Below, one piece after another: positions 23,046 through 31,981 of a stretch of 64,000 bases of DNA. The DNA lies in assembly GCF_000367365.1 (NCBI RefSeq), contig NZ_BARF01000064.1, forward strand, positions 107,621 to 171,620. The letters run 5' to 3'. The DNA comes from Streptomyces prunicolor NBRC 13075 (GTDB lineage: Bacteria; Actinomycetota; Actinomycetes; Streptomycetales; Streptomycetaceae). Each line of letters starts with the position of its first letter. Position 1 is the first letter of the stretch. Under the pieces are notes generated by a model that was not told where the DNA came from, ran no database searches, and saw nothing but the letters and a program-made list of their open reading frames with translations. The translations under genes and the position numbers were made by a program.

Positions 23046-24035
23046 CTAGGGAATCACCACGATCTTCCGCCCCACCCCCGCCGCGAACTGCTCCAGCGCC
23101 TGCGGATACCGCTCCAGCTCGATCCGGTCGCTGATGAAGATCTCCGGGTCGAGGACGCCATTCGCGAACAGCTCCGCCGCCCGTTCGAAGCTGTGCAGCA
23201 CCGCCATGGAACCGGTGATGGTGATCTCCTGGTTGTAGATGCGGTACGGGTCGATCGACACCCGGGTCGCGTAGTCGGCCACCCCGAACTGCAGGAACGT
23301 GCCGGCCTTCGCCACCCGCCCCAGGCCGTCCTGGATCGCCGCCGCGTTGCCGGTCGCGTCGACCACGAGGTCCCAGCCCTGCGGCCGGTCCAGCTCGTCC
23401 GCGTTCGCCGCGGAGCCGGAGACACCGAGCGTGCGGGCCGTCTCCAGGCGGGCCGGGTTCAGGTCCACGATGTCGACGCTCGCCGCGCCGGTGCGCTTGG
23501 CCAGCTCCAGCATCATCAGGCCCATGGTCCCGGAGCCGTAGATCAGGACGTGTGCGCCGAGGCGGGACTTGAGGACGTCGTAGCCGCGCACCGCGCACGA
23601 CAGGGGTTCGACGAGGGCCGCGTCCTGGGTGCGGACGTGCTCGGGGAGCTTCACGCAGTTCGCCACCGGGGCGAGTGCGTACTGGGCCGCGCCGCCCGCC
23701 GTGGTGACGCCGATCGCGGCCCAGCGTTCGCAGAGGTTGTTGTGGCCGTTGCGGCACTGCCGGCACTCGTAGCAATAGAGGGATGGGTCTACGGCTACTT
23801 GGTCGCCGACCGAGACCTCGGTGACCTGGGTGCCGACCGCGACGATCTCGCCGGCGAACTCGTGGCCCGGCACGATCGGCAGCTTGGGCGCGAACTCGCC
23901 CTGGAGGATGTGTAGATCGGTGCCGCACAGCCCGCAGGCGGCGACCTCGACGACGACCTCGCGGGGGCCCGGCGTCGGGTCGGGGACCTCGGTGACGACG
24001 GCGCGGCCCACGGACTCGATGACGGCGGCCTTCAT
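23046..24035 (-). CDS. Zinc-dependent medium-chain alcohol/polyol dehydrogenase
   Basis: A 329-residue NAD(P)-dependent dehydrogenase of the MDR family. The catalytic zinc site is CGLCGTDLH with GHEFAGEI; the structural zinc cysteines are in CYECRQCRNGHNNLC; the Rossmann loop is GSGTMGLMML. It is the last gene of a four-gene operon, with its start overlapping the permease stop (ATGA). The importer upstream is of the polyol type, so the likely reaction is oxidation of a sugar alcohol such as sorbitol, mannitol or xylitol to a ketose. The exact substrate cannot be read from sequence. Confidence 0.87.
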   Translation of the reverse strand: MKAAVIESVGRAVVTEVPDPTPGPREVVVEVAACGLCGTDLHILQGEFAPKLPIVPGHEFAGEIVAVGTQVTEVSVGDQVAVDPSLYCYECRQCRNGHNNLCERWAAIGVTTAGGAAQYALAPVANCVKLPEHVRTQDAALVEPLSCAVRGYDVLKSRLGAHVLIYGSGTMGLMMLELAKRTGAASVDIVDLNPARLETARTLGVSGSAANADELDRPQGWDLVVDATGNAAAIQDGLGRVAKAGTFLQFGVADYATRVSIDPYRIYNQEITITGSMAVLHSFERAAELFANGVLDPEIFISDRIELERYPQALEQFAAGVGRKIVVIP

Positions 24036-24880
24036 TTCACGGCTCCCAAGGAGAGGCCCTGGACCAGCTTGTCCTGGGCGGCGAACCCTGCGGCGAGCAC
24101 CGGCAGGGAGACGACGAGCGACGCGGCGCACACCTTGGCCAGGAACAGGCCCTGGCTGGTGATGAAGCCGGTCAGGAAGACGGGGGCGGTCTCGGCGACC
24201 ACACCCGTGAGGACCCGGGCGAACAGCAGCTCGTTCCAGCTGAAGATGAAGCAGATCAGGGAGGTCGCCGCGATACCGGGGAGGGCGATCGGGGCCACCA
24301 CGCGCGCGAGGATGGTTGGCAGCCGCGCGCCGTCGATCTGCGCCGCCTCGATGACGGCGACCGGGACCTCGGCGAGGAACGACTGCATCATCCACACCGC
24401 GATCGGCAGGTTCATCGAGGTGTAGAGGATGACCAGGAGCCAGATGTTGTCCAGCATCCCGGCGTTCTTCGCGAACAGGTAGATCGGCAGCAGGCCCGCC
24501 ACCACCGGGAGCATCTTCGTGGACAGGAAGAAGAACAGGACGTCGGTCCACTTCTTCACCGGGCGGATCGACAGCGCGTAGGCCGCCGGGAACGCCAGCA
24601 CCAGCACGAAGAGTGTCGAAGCCACCGACGCGACCAGCGAGTTGACCAGCGCGGGCCAGGGGCTCGCGCCGCCGCCCGTGCCGAAGAACTCCCGGTAGCC
24701 GCTCAGGGTGAGGGCGGCCCCGAAGGACGGCGGGTTGGTCGCCGCGTCCGTCTCCGAGTGGAAGGACGTCAGCGCCATCCAGGCGATGGGCAGGAAGAAC
24801 ACGATGCCGAGAAGCCAGGCCACCAGGCCGAGGCCCGCTCCTTTACGGCGGTCACGCACGCGTACGGCGATGCTGCTCAT
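24032..24880 (-). CDS. ABC sugar/polyol importer permease, MalG type
   Basis: A 282-residue inner-membrane protein with six predicted helices. The cytoplasmic EAA loop reads EAAQIDGARLPTILARVVAPIALPG (about 180-205), where the shared ATPase docks. Its start overlaps the MalF-type gene (ATGA 24877-24880) and its end overlaps the dehydrogenase. No ATPase gene is in the cluster, which is normal for Streptomyces sugar importers that share MsiK. Confidence 0.9.
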   Translation of the reverse strand: MSSIAVRVRDRRKGAGLGLVAWLLGIVFFLPIAWMALTSFHSETDAATNPPSFGAALTLSGYREFFGTGGGASPWPALVNSLVASVASTLFVLVLAFPAAYALSIRPVKKWTDVLFFFLSTKMLPVVAGLLPIYLFAKNAGMLDNIWLLVILYTSMNLPIAVWMMQSFLAEVPVAVIEAAQIDGARLPTILARVVAPIALPGIAATSLICFIFSWNELLFARVLTGVVAETAPVFLTGFITSQGLFLAKVCAASLVVSLPVLAAGFAAQDKLVQGLSLGAVK

Positions 24881-25815
24881 GCGCGGGACGCCTCCTCACG
24901 GAACAGGGACGACACGACGCGCAGGGCGAAGGTCGCGATGATGATCGAGCCGATGACGACCAGGACACCGGCCGCCGAGGCGAGGCCGTTCTCGTGCGCC
25001 TGGTAGAAGCTCTGGTAGACGGTGTAGGGCAGGTTGGCGGTGCCCAGGCCGCCCGACGTGATGGTGAAGACCGCGTCGAAGTTCTGGACGATGTAGATCG
25101 AGCCCAGCAGGGCGCCGAGTTCGAGATAGCGGCGCAGATGCGGGAGTGTCAGATAGCGGAAGACCTGCCAGTCGCTGGCGCCGTCCACTTTCGCGGCCTC
25201 GATCTGCTGGTGGTCGCGGCTCTGGAGGCCGGCCAGCAGGATCAGCATCATGAACGGCGTCCACTGCCACACCAGGGAAGCCTCGACCGCGAGCAGCGGG
25301 GTGTTGGAGATCCAATCCGGCTGTGGGCCGCCCACATAGTGCAACAGCCCATTGAACAGGCCGTATTCAGGGTTGTAGAGCACATGCTTCCAGAGCAGGG
25401 CCGCGGCCACCGGCACCACCAGGAACGGGGCGATCAGCAGCGTGCGGACAAAGCCCCGGCCCTTGAACTTCCGGTCCAGGAGCAGGGCGAGCAGCAGGCC
25501 GAAGATCAGGCTGGCCACCACCACCGCCACGGTGAGCAGGACGGTCGTCCACACCGAGTGGCGCAGGTCGGCGTCGGTCAGGACCTGCTGGTAGTTGTCG
25601 AAACCGGTGAAGTGCCGGGCCTTCGGGTAGAGCGCGTTCCAGTCGAAGAAGGAGATCACCAGCGTGGCCACGAACGGGAGTTGGGTCACGACGATCATGA
25701 AGATCAGGGCGGGGAGCAGGGGGGCGCGGGTGGCCCAGGCGCGCAGCTTGTCCGATGGCTGTCGCGCGGTGCGGGTCGGACTGGTGGCCAGCGGGGCCGT
25801 TGTCGTGGCGGTCAT
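24877..25815 (-). CDS. ABC sugar/polyol importer permease, MalF type
   Basis: A 312-residue membrane protein with about six helices after a 30-residue polar N-terminus. The EAA loop is EAAKVDGASDWQVFRYLTLP (about 212-232). It is coupled to the binding-protein gene upstream and the second permease downstream by 4-base overlaps, so subunits are made in fixed proportion. Confidence 0.9.
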   Translation of the reverse strand: MTATTTAPLATSPTRTARQPSDKLRAWATRAPLLPALIFMIVVTQLPFVATLVISFFDWNALYPKARHFTGFDNYQQVLTDADLRHSVWTTVLLTVAVVVASLIFGLLLALLLDRKFKGRGFVRTLLIAPFLVVPVAAALLWKHVLYNPEYGLFNGLLHYVGGPQPDWISNTPLLAVEASLVWQWTPFMMLILLAGLQSRDHQQIEAAKVDGASDWQVFRYLTLPHLRRYLELGALLGSIYIVQNFDAVFTITSGGLGTANLPYTVYQSFYQAHENGLASAAGVLVVIGSIIIATFALRVVSSLFREEASRA

Positions 25816-27182
25816 CGTCCCTCGTACTCCTTGGAGATCTTCTCGGCGAGTTTCTGGGACTTCTTCAGGGCCGAGTCGACGGACTGCCGTCCGGCGATGG
25901 CCGAACTGATCTCCTGGGAGACCTTCGTACCGAGGTCGGTGAACTCGGGGATGTCGACGAACTGGATGCCGGGCGCGGGCCGCGGCTGTACGCCCGGGTC
26001 ATTGGGCTTGGCGCCCTCGATGGCTTCCTTCGTCTGCTCCTGGAAGGCGGCGGCCTCTTTCACGTACTCGGGGTTCGTGTACGTCGAGGCGCGCTTCCCG
26101 GCCGGCACGTTGGCCCAGCCGTCCTTCTCGCCGACCAGCTGCTCGTACTGCTTGCCGGACGCCCAGGACACGAACTTCCAGGCCTTGTCGGAGTTGTGGG
26201 ACGCCTTCTGGATGCCCCAGGCCCACGTGTAGAGCCAGCCGGAGGAGTCGGTCTTCTCGACCGGGGCGGGGACGTAGCCGATCTTGCCCTTCACCGGGGA
26301 GCCCTTGGCCTCCAGCGAACCGGCCGCCGAGGTGGCGTCGTACCACATGGCGACCTTGCTCTGCGTGATGTTGTTGAGGCACTCGGCGAAGCCGGACTGG
26401 GCCGCGCCGGACTCGCCGTGCTTGCGGACCAGGTCGACATAGAACTTCGTCGCCTGCTCGAAGCCGGGGGAGTCGAGCTGCGCCTTCCAGTTCTTGTCGA
26501 ACCAGGTGCCGCCGAAGGTGTTCACGACGGTGGTCAGCGGCGCCATCAGCTCGCCCCAACCGGGCAGCCCGCGCAGGCAGATGCCCTTCATGCCCGGCTT
26601 GGCGCCGTCGACCTTGGCGGCGATGTCGGCCACCTGGGTCCAGGTCGGGTGCGCGGGCATGGTGAGGCCCTTGTCGGCGAGCACGTCCTTGCGGTACATC
26701 AGGAAGGACGACTCGCCGTAGAACGGCTGCCCGTAGAGCTTGCCGTCGTCGGCGGTCAGGGACTCGCGCATCGGCTTGAGGATGTCCTGCTCGTCGTAGG
26801 CCGGGTCCTTCGCCACGTACGAGTCCATCTCGTGCAGCCAGCCGTTGCGGGCGTAGATCGGGATCTCGTAGTTGGAGAGGGTCGCGACGTCGTACTGGCC
26901 GGCCTGGTTGGCGAAGTCCTGGCTGATCTTGTCGCGGACGTCGTTCTCGGGCAGCACCGTGAAGTTGACCTTGATGCCGGTCTCCTTCGTGAAGTTCGGT
27001 GCCAGTTTCTGGAGTTCGGTCATCTGGGGGTTGTTGACCATCAGGACGTTGATCGAGTTGCCGCCTGATCCGGCGCCGCCCGCTCCGACCCAGCAGCCGG
27101 AGAGCAACGGGGCGAGCAGCGTCCCTACGGCGGCCAGGGCGAGCGTGGCTCGCGGCGGCCGTCGTCGGCTCTGGGTTCGCAT
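25812..27182 (-). CDS. Polyol-type ABC importer solute-binding lipoprotein
   Basis: A 456-residue lipoprotein with signal peptide and lipobox (LLSGC, lipid cysteine about residue 30). The mature part starts INVLMVNNPQMTELQKLAP and has FTVLPENDVRDKISQDFANQ and AGQYDVATLSNYEIPIYARN. I recognise this pattern from binding proteins of sorbitol/mannitol (Smo/Mtl-type) importers. AGGAG lies 7 bases before ATG 27182. It heads the operon binding protein - permease - permease - dehydrogenase, with the DeoR regulator directly upstream on the same strand. The substrate is inferred by resemblance and by the dehydrogenase. Confidence 0.86.
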   Translation of the reverse strand: MRTQSRRRPPRATLALAAVGTLLAPLLSGCWVGAGGAGSGGNSINVLMVNNPQMTELQKLAPNFTKETGIKVNFTVLPENDVRDKISQDFANQAGQYDVATLSNYEIPIYARNGWLHEMDSYVAKDPAYDEQDILKPMRESLTADDGKLYGQPFYGESSFLMYRKDVLADKGLTMPAHPTWTQVADIAAKVDGAKPGMKGICLRGLPGWGELMAPLTTVVNTFGGTWFDKNWKAQLDSPGFEQATKFYVDLVRKHGESGAAQSGFAECLNNITQSKVAMWYDATSAAGSLEAKGSPVKGKIGYVPAPVEKTDSSGWLYTWAWGIQKASHNSDKAWKFVSWASGKQYEQLVGEKDGWANVPAGKRASTYTNPEYVKEAAAFQEQTKEAIEGAKPNDPGVQPRPAPGIQFVDIPEFTDLGTKVSQEISSAIAGRQSVDSALKKSQKLAEKISKEYEGR

Positions 27183-27314
27183 GGATCGCTCCTGCAGTAA
27201 GGGGAGTTGGACTTATGGGGTGACAAAGGCGCCGCCGGGCATGGCTGCGCCCTACGTAGTGACTCAGTTGGTTTTTCAAACGGCGTTCTGGACGCGCCCG
27301 ATGCTTGTGACGCT

Positions 27315-28085
27315 CTAGACGCGTATGACCTGTGGCCCCAGCAATGAGTAGCGGTGGGCTTCGGCCGACGGGAGCAGCGTGCTCGTGACGATCGTCTCCA
27401 GGGCGCCGATCTCGGCGAACCGGCAGAAACTGACCGCCCCGAACTTGGTGTGCACGCCCGCGAACACGGTGCGCCGGGCGGCGCGGATGGCCTGTGCCTT
27501 GACCTCGCTGACGGCGGGGTCGGGCGTGGTCAGGCCGTGTTCGCGGGAGATGCCGTTGGCGCCGATGAAGGCGAGGTCGAGGACGAAGCCGGCGAGCATC
27601 TTCGTCGTCCAGTGGTCCACGGTCGCCAGGGTGCCGTGCCGGACCCGGCCGCCGAGCAGCAGCACCGAGGTGTTCTCCGACTCGGCGAGCACGCCCGCCA
27701 CGGGCAGGGACGCGGTGACCACGGTCAGCGGTCGGTCCCTGGGCAGCGCCTCGGCGATGAGCTGTGGGGTGAAGCCCTCGTCGACGAAGACGGTCTCGGC
27801 GTCCCCGAGCAGCTCGGCCGCGGCGATCGCGATCCGGCGCTTCTCCGGGACATGGCTGGTGGCGCGGAAGGCGAGCGTCGTCTCGAAACCGGCGCTCTCC
27901 ACGGGGTAGGCGCCGCCATGTGTCCTGCGGACCAGCCCGTGGTCCTCCAGGGCGCGCAGATCGCGCCGTACGGTCTCCTTGGCCACGCCCAGCTCCGCGG
28001 CGAGCGCGGTGACGTCGACCGAGCCGGTGCGGCGCGCGGCCCGCACGATCTCCCGCTGACGCTCCTCCGCCGAACTCGTGCTCAT
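27315..28085 (-). CDS. DeoR-family transcriptional regulator
   Basis: A 256-residue regulator. The N-terminal helix-turn-helix (about 5-60) has RREIV-like ERQREIVRAARRTGSVDV and KETVRRDLRALEDHGLVRRTHGGA. The C-terminal DeoR sugar-phosphate sensor domain (about 75-235) has VFVDEGFTPQLIAEAL and LAFIGANGIS. DeoR proteins sense sugar phosphates. It sits 132 bases upstream of the polyol importer operon on the same strand and very probably controls it. ATG 28085 is preceded by AAGGTGG; an upstream GTG at 28109 is less likely. Confidence 0.86.
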   Translation of the reverse strand: MSTSSAEERQREIVRAARRTGSVDVTALAAELGVAKETVRRDLRALEDHGLVRRTHGGAYPVESAGFETTLAFRATSHVPEKRRIAIAAAELLGDAETVFVDEGFTPQLIAEALPRDRPLTVVTASLPVAGVLAESENTSVLLLGGRVRHGTLATVDHWTTKMLAGFVLDLAFIGANGISREHGLTTPDPAVSEVKAQAIRAARRTVFAGVHTKFGAVSFCRFAEIGALETIVTSTLLPSAEAHRYSLLGPQVIRV

Positions 28086-28396
28086 GGCCGACACCACCTT
28101 CCCGCTCACTGGAGTACTGCCCGTTCGGGCCCGGTGCGACCCTTGGGGGAAGTTCTACAGCGGGTGCGCGGCACTGACCAGGCCTGTTGCACGCCCGATG
28201 CTGCCCGTGTGTGACCGTTTACCGCGCGGTGTGCCCGTCGCGGACCTGCGCGGCTGTCCGCCCGGGCGTGAGATCGGGCAGCGTCCGTGCCCGAACATGC
28301 CTGCGGGCGGGCCCGTTCGGTGCCCGCCCGCGTCTCCGGAGACCCGTTTCCCGTCAGTTCGACCGGATGTACGGCCCGTGTCAGTACCCGCCCGTG
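28086..28396. other. Non-coding 311 bases rich in GCCCG repeats
   Basis: No gene is visible. The region has the deoR promoter at one end, a 10-bp hairpin terminator for the uronate dehydrogenase at 28303-28331, and a 14-base direct repeat (GCCCGTGTCAGTAC, twice between about 28374 and 28403), the second copy running into the end of that gene. Confidence 0.5.
28303..28331. terminator. Terminator of the uronate dehydrogenase gene
   Basis: GCGGGCGGGC (28303-28312) pairs perfectly with GCCCGCCCGC (28322-28331) over a 9-base loop, about 65 bases beyond the stop of the leftward gene. Confidence 0.65.
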
Positions 28397-29206
28397 TCAG
28401 TACGGCCAGATCGGCGGGTCGTTCACGAAGTGGCCGCCCAGATAGGCGTGCGCCTCGACTCCCGGCCGGAGCTCGCCCTGTTCGGCGACGATCTTCTCGG
28501 CGTACGGCTCGGAGTCGTCCTGCGGCTCGTAACCGAGCGCCCGCGCGGTCGACAGGTCCCACCACAGGCGGGTGTTGGCGGAGGAGCCGTAGACGACGGT
28601 GTGCTGTACGTCCTCGGCGGTGAGGGCCGCGTGGAAGAGGCGGGCGCCGTCGGCGGGGCTCATCCAGATCGACAGCATGCGCACGCTGCTGGGCTCCGGG
28701 AAGCAGGAGCCGATGCGCACGGAGACGGTCTCCAGGCCGTGCTTGTCCCAGTAGAGCTGCGCCAGGTCCTCACCGAAGGACTTGGAGAGGCCGTAGAAGG
28801 TGTCGGGGCGGTGCGGGGTGTCGATGGGGATGAGCGGGTCTCCGGCTTCGGGCCTCGGGGTGTAGCCCACCGCGTGGTTGGAGGAGGCGAAGACGATGCG
28901 GGGGACGCCCTCCTCGCGGGCGGCCTCGTAGAGGTTGTACGTGCCCTCGATGTTCGACGCGAGGATCTTGTCGAAGGAGGCTTCCAGGGAGATGCCCGCG
29001 AGATGGATGATCGCGTCGACGCCCCGTACCGCCTCGCGCAGGGCCGCCCGGTCCGAGAGGTCGGCGGTGATCGCGTCCGGCTCGCCCTCGATGGGGCGGA
29101 GGTCGAGCAGCCGCAGCTCGTAGCCGTAGGAGGGGAGCAGGTCCCGCATCAGGGTGCCGAGCCCGCCTGCGGCGCCGGTGAGCAGAACGGTGCGGGGAGC
29201 GGGCAT
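28397..29206 (-). CDS. udh: NAD-dependent uronate dehydrogenase-like SDR protein
   Basis: A 269-residue extended short-chain dehydrogenase. The nucleotide motif is TGAAGGLGTLM, the catalytic pair is in YGLSKSFGED, and IHLAG and FASSNHAVG mark the active-site strands. RIGSCFPEP, RMLSIWMSP and HTVVYGSSANTRLWWD closely resemble characterised uronate dehydrogenases, which oxidise galacturonate or glucuronate to the aldaric acid lactone. AAGGAG lies 8 bases before ATG 29206; an upstream ATG at 29239 is less likely. It is divergent from a 5-dehydro-4-deoxyglucarate dehydratase, the later enzyme of the same oxidative route, which supports the call. A different NAD epimerase role cannot be excluded. 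Confidence 0.8.
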   Translation of the reverse strand: MPAPRTVLLTGAAGGLGTLMRDLLPSYGYELRLLDLRPIEGEPDAITADLSDRAALREAVRGVDAIIHLAGISLEASFDKILASNIEGTYNLYEAAREEGVPRIVFASSNHAVGYTPRPEAGDPLIPIDTPHRPDTFYGLSKSFGEDLAQLYWDKHGLETVSVRIGSCFPEPSSVRMLSIWMSPADGARLFHAALTAEDVQHTVVYGSSANTRLWWDLSTARALGYEPQDDSEPYAEKIVAEQGELRPGVEAHAYLGGHFVNDPPIWPY

Positions 29207-29232
29207 CCTCGGTCTCCTTGAGTGGTCGATCT

Positions 29233-29262
29233 CATCCATGGACGGTATTCACATGCATGGAC
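29233..29262. promoter_or_regulatory. Direct repeat upstream of the uronate dehydrogenase
   Basis: CATCCATGGAC (29233-29243) and CATGCATGGAC (29252-29262) are 11-base direct repeats with one mismatch, 19 bp apart. They lie just upstream of udh in the divergent region with the dehydratase gene and may be a regulator site. Confidence 0.35.
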
Positions 29263-29451
29263 AAGCTAGATATCCGTCACCATGCCCGTCAAGTGTGGCG
29301 CGGACCTGCGAAATCCGCTTCACTCTTGCTCATTTGCTGGCTTGACCCATCCTGAGGCAGCTCCTTAGGGTGGGATCGTTCAGAAATGTAGACGTGGATC
29401 AGAAGAACGCACGCACCTGTTCAACGCACGCACCTGTTCAAGGGAGAGCCC

Positions 29452-30441
29452 GTGACGTCTGCCCCTCTCGCCGCCCGGCTCAGCATCCCCAGCGGGCCGC
29501 TCTTCTTCCCCGTCACCGCCTACGGCCCCGACGGCTCCGTCGATCTCGACGTCTACCGCGCGCATGTCCGCCGGGGCGTCGAGGCCGGAGCCGCTGCGGT
29601 CTTCGCGTGCTGCGGCACTGGGGAGTTCCACGCGCTGCTGCCCGAGGAGTTCGAGGCGTGCGTGCGGGCCGCCGTGGAGGCGACCGAGGGCCGGGTGCCG
29701 GTGGTCGCGGGCGCGGGCTACGGCACCGCGCTCGCCGTACGGTACGCACGGCTCGCGGAGGCCGCCGGCGCGGACGGGCTGCTCGCCATGCCGCCGTACC
29801 TCGTGGTCGCCGGGCAGGAGGGGCTGCTGCGGCACTACCGCGAGGTGGCCGCGGCGACCGCGCTGCCCGTCATCGTCTACCAGCGCGACAACGCCGTGTT
29901 CACCCCCGCCACGGTGGTCGAACTCGCCCGCACCGAGGGCATCATCGGGTTCAAGGACGGCCTCGGCGACCTCGACCTGATGCAGCGGATCGTGAGCACC
30001 GTACGTGCCGAAGTCCCGGGCGACTTCCTGTACTTCAACGGCCTGCCGACCGCCGAACAGACCCAGCTCGCCTACCGGGGCATCGGCATCACCCTGTACT
30101 CCTCCGCCGTGTTCTGCTTCGTCCCCGAGATCGCGCTCGCCTTCCACCGAGCGCTCGCGACCGGCGACGACACCACGGCCAACCGCCTCCTCGACGGCTT
30201 CTACCTGCCGTTCGTCGAACTGCGCGCCCAGGGCCGGGGTTACGCCGTCTCGCTCGTCAAGGCGGGCGTGCGGATGCGGGGGTCGGACGTCGGCGAGGTC
30301 CGCCCGCCGCTGACCGAACCGACCGAGGACCACGTCAAGCAGCTCGCCCAACTCATCGAGCGCGGCTACGCGTTGATCGAGTCGGAGACCGAGTCGCAGG
30401 TCGAGTCACAGGTCGCGTCGCGGATCGAGGAGGGCGCGTGA
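29452..30441 (+). CDS. 5-dehydro-4-deoxyglucarate dehydratase (KdgD type)
   Basis: A 329-residue member of the DapA aldolase superfamily. KdgD converts 5-dehydro-4-deoxyglucarate to 2-oxoglutarate semialdehyde with loss of CO2 and water. Visible motifs are LFFPVTAYGPDG at the start, CCGTGEFHAL, the tyrosine in VIVYQRDNAVF, the Schiff-base lysine in IIGFKDGLGD and YFNGLPTAE. These differ from true DapA and match the glucarate branch. GGGAGA lies 4 bases before GTG 29452. Divergence from the uronate dehydrogenase gives a compact oxidative uronate module. The C-terminus has a short Glu-Ser-Gln repeat (SETESQVESQVAS). The stop overlaps the next gene as GTGA. Confidence 0.82.
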   Translation: MTSAPLAARLSIPSGPLFFPVTAYGPDGSVDLDVYRAHVRRGVEAGAAAVFACCGTGEFHALLPEEFEACVRAAVEATEGRVPVVAGAGYGTALAVRYARLAEAAGADGLLAMPPYLVVAGQEGLLRHYREVAAATALPVIVYQRDNAVFTPATVVELARTEGIIGFKDGLGDLDLMQRIVSTVRAEVPGDFLYFNGLPTAEQTQLAYRGIGITLYSSAVFCFVPEIALAFHRALATGDDTTANRLLDGFYLPFVELRAQGRGYAVSLVKAGVRMRGSDVGEVRPPLTEPTEDHVKQLAQLIERGYALIESETESQVESQVASRIEEGA

Positions 30442-31601
30442 AGGCATCGGCATTCGTCTACCCCTGGGACGTCAACGGCGACCCGGAGGCGGGCGCCAGG
30501 ATCGCCGAACTCGGCGTCCAGCAGGCGACCTTGGCCTCCGCGTACCACTCCACGCGCGCGTTGACCCCCCGCCACCCGCGCCACCGCATCGTCACCGCCG
30601 AGCACGCGGCCGTCCTGTATCCGCCGGACAACCGTTGGCAGGGACGGGAGTTGAAGCCGTACGCGGCCGGCGACTGGGCCCCCGGCGACGCCTACGGGGA
30701 GGCCGCGGCTGCCCTCGCGGACGCGGGCCTCGATGTACACACCTGGGTCGTGCTAGCCCACAACTCCCGCCTGGGCGCGGACCATCCGGACACCTCGGTG
30801 GTCAACGCGTACGGCGACCACTACCCCTGGGCACCCTGCATCGCCCAACCCGCCACGCGCGCGTACCTCGTCGACCTCGCCACCGAGGCCGCCGTACGCC
30901 CCGGCGCGCGCGGCACCGAACTGGAGTCCCTCGGCTGGTACGGCCTCACCCATCTCCACGCCCACGACAAGACCGCCGGGGTCGGGCTCGGGGACGCCGC
31001 CCAGTTCCTCATGTCCCTGTGCTTCTGCTCGACCTGCCAGGAGGGCTACGGCGAACAGGGCCTCGACGCCGAGGAGTTGGCGGCGGTCGTACGCGCCGCG
31101 CTGGAACCCGTGTGGCAGGGCGCGCCCTCCGACGGCGGCTGGGCGGGGGTCGAGAAACTCCTCGGCGAGGCGAACGCGACGGCCACACGCGCGTGGCGCG
31201 ACGAGCGGGCCCGCACCCTCCAGGAGACGGCGGTCGCAGCGGTCCGGGCTGCCGCACCCGCCGACTTCCAGGTACTGCTCCACGCGGACCCGGTGTCGTA
31301 CCACTGCGGTGCCAACGCGGGCGTGGATCCCGGGCACATCCTCTCCGTGGCCGACGGCGTGGTCGTCCCCTGCGCGGGCGGCACGGGCCTGCTGACACCG
31401 TTCGCCGAACAGGGCGTGGACGGGGCCGTGTTGGCCGCGAACTTCACGGTGGTCTCCGGGATGGGCGGCCGGCCGGGGTCGCTGGCGACGGACGCGGAAC
31501 GGGCGCGGGATCTCGGGGCGAGTGAACTGCGGCTGTATCACGCGGGGTTGGCGTCGGAGGGAGACTTGGTGAGGGTGCGGGAGGCGTTGGGCGGGCTCTG
31601 A
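30438..31601 (+). CDS. Unknown protein of the uronate locus, glycosyl-hydrolase-like TIM barrel
   Basis: A 387-residue cytoplasmic protein whose GTG start overlaps the dehydratase stop (GTGA), so it is coupled to uronate catabolism. It begins ASAFVYPWDVNGDPEAGARI and contains WVVLAHNSRLG, TELESLGWYGLTH, LCFCSTCQEGYG and LLHADPVSYHC. The strand-loop pattern and the CFCSTC motif resemble uncharacterised glycosyl-hydrolase-like TIM barrels that carry CFCPxC. No catalytic pair can be assigned. It could process an oligogalacturonide or a pathway intermediate. A 34-bp tandem duplication covers its last codons and stop. Confidence 0.6.
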   Translation: MKASAFVYPWDVNGDPEAGARIAELGVQQATLASAYHSTRALTPRHPRHRIVTAEHAAVLYPPDNRWQGRELKPYAAGDWAPGDAYGEAAAALADAGLDVHTWVVLAHNSRLGADHPDTSVVNAYGDHYPWAPCIAQPATRAYLVDLATEAAVRPGARGTELESLGWYGLTHLHAHDKTAGVGLGDAAQFLMSLCFCSTCQEGYGEQGLDAEELAAVVRAALEPVWQGAPSDGGWAGVEKLLGEANATATRAWRDERARTLQETAVAAVRAAAPADFQVLLHADPVSYHCGANAGVDPGHILSVADGVVVPCAGGTGLLTPFAEQGVDGAVLAANFTVVSGMGGRPGSLATDAERARDLGASELRLYHAGLASEGDLVRVREALGGL

Positions 31602-31640
31602 GGCGGGGGTGCGGGAGGCGTTGAGCGGGCTCTGAGCCGG
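31573..31640. repeat. 34-bp tandem duplication across a stop codon
   Basis: 31573-31606 and 31607-31640 are tandem copies with 2 mismatches, both starting GGGTGCGGGAGGCGTTG. The first holds the final codons and stop of the unknown uronate-locus gene. Confidence 0.85.
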
Positions 31641-31981
31641 GGGTGTGTCCGGACGGAGCGGGCGACTTCGGGGACGCGCCGGGCTCAAGCGACGTCGGGC
31701 ACGCGAGCGGACCCGGCGACTCCCGCCGTACGGGGGTGAACGCGGCGATCGGCACGCACGGCAGCACCAGGCCGAGCGCCGCGGCACCCGCCGGCACGCG
31801 CGGAGCCCCAGGCCGATCACTGCGGCAGCAATCACAGTCCCACCGCCGGTACGGATGTGACCGCGTCCGGATCGGCCACCGCAGGTCCGCCGAACGCGGC
31901 CGGCGTACCGGCCCGCGATGAGTTTCGGGGCCGCCGTCGGTCTACCTCACGAGTGGAGACCGACCCCCGGAAGGAAAGCGC
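31602..31981. other. 380 bases without a clear gene
   Basis: After the duplicated segment the sequence has no frame with a good start and ribosome site. Short hydrophobic stretches appear on the minus strand in two different frames (for example LGLVLPCVPIAAF near 31770), which could be a decayed membrane-protein remnant, but nothing is identifiable. Confidence 0.35.

Noticed and set aside
28397..29206. Plain UDP-sugar epimerase
   Set aside because: The RIGSCFPEP and HTVVYGSSAN segments and the divergent KdgD-type gene fit uronate dehydrogenase better.
31444..31797. Minus-strand frame with a hydrophobic start, as a membrane protein
   Set aside because: The hydrophobic parts fall in two frames, the rest is proline-rich shadow sequence, and much of it overlaps a supported gene.
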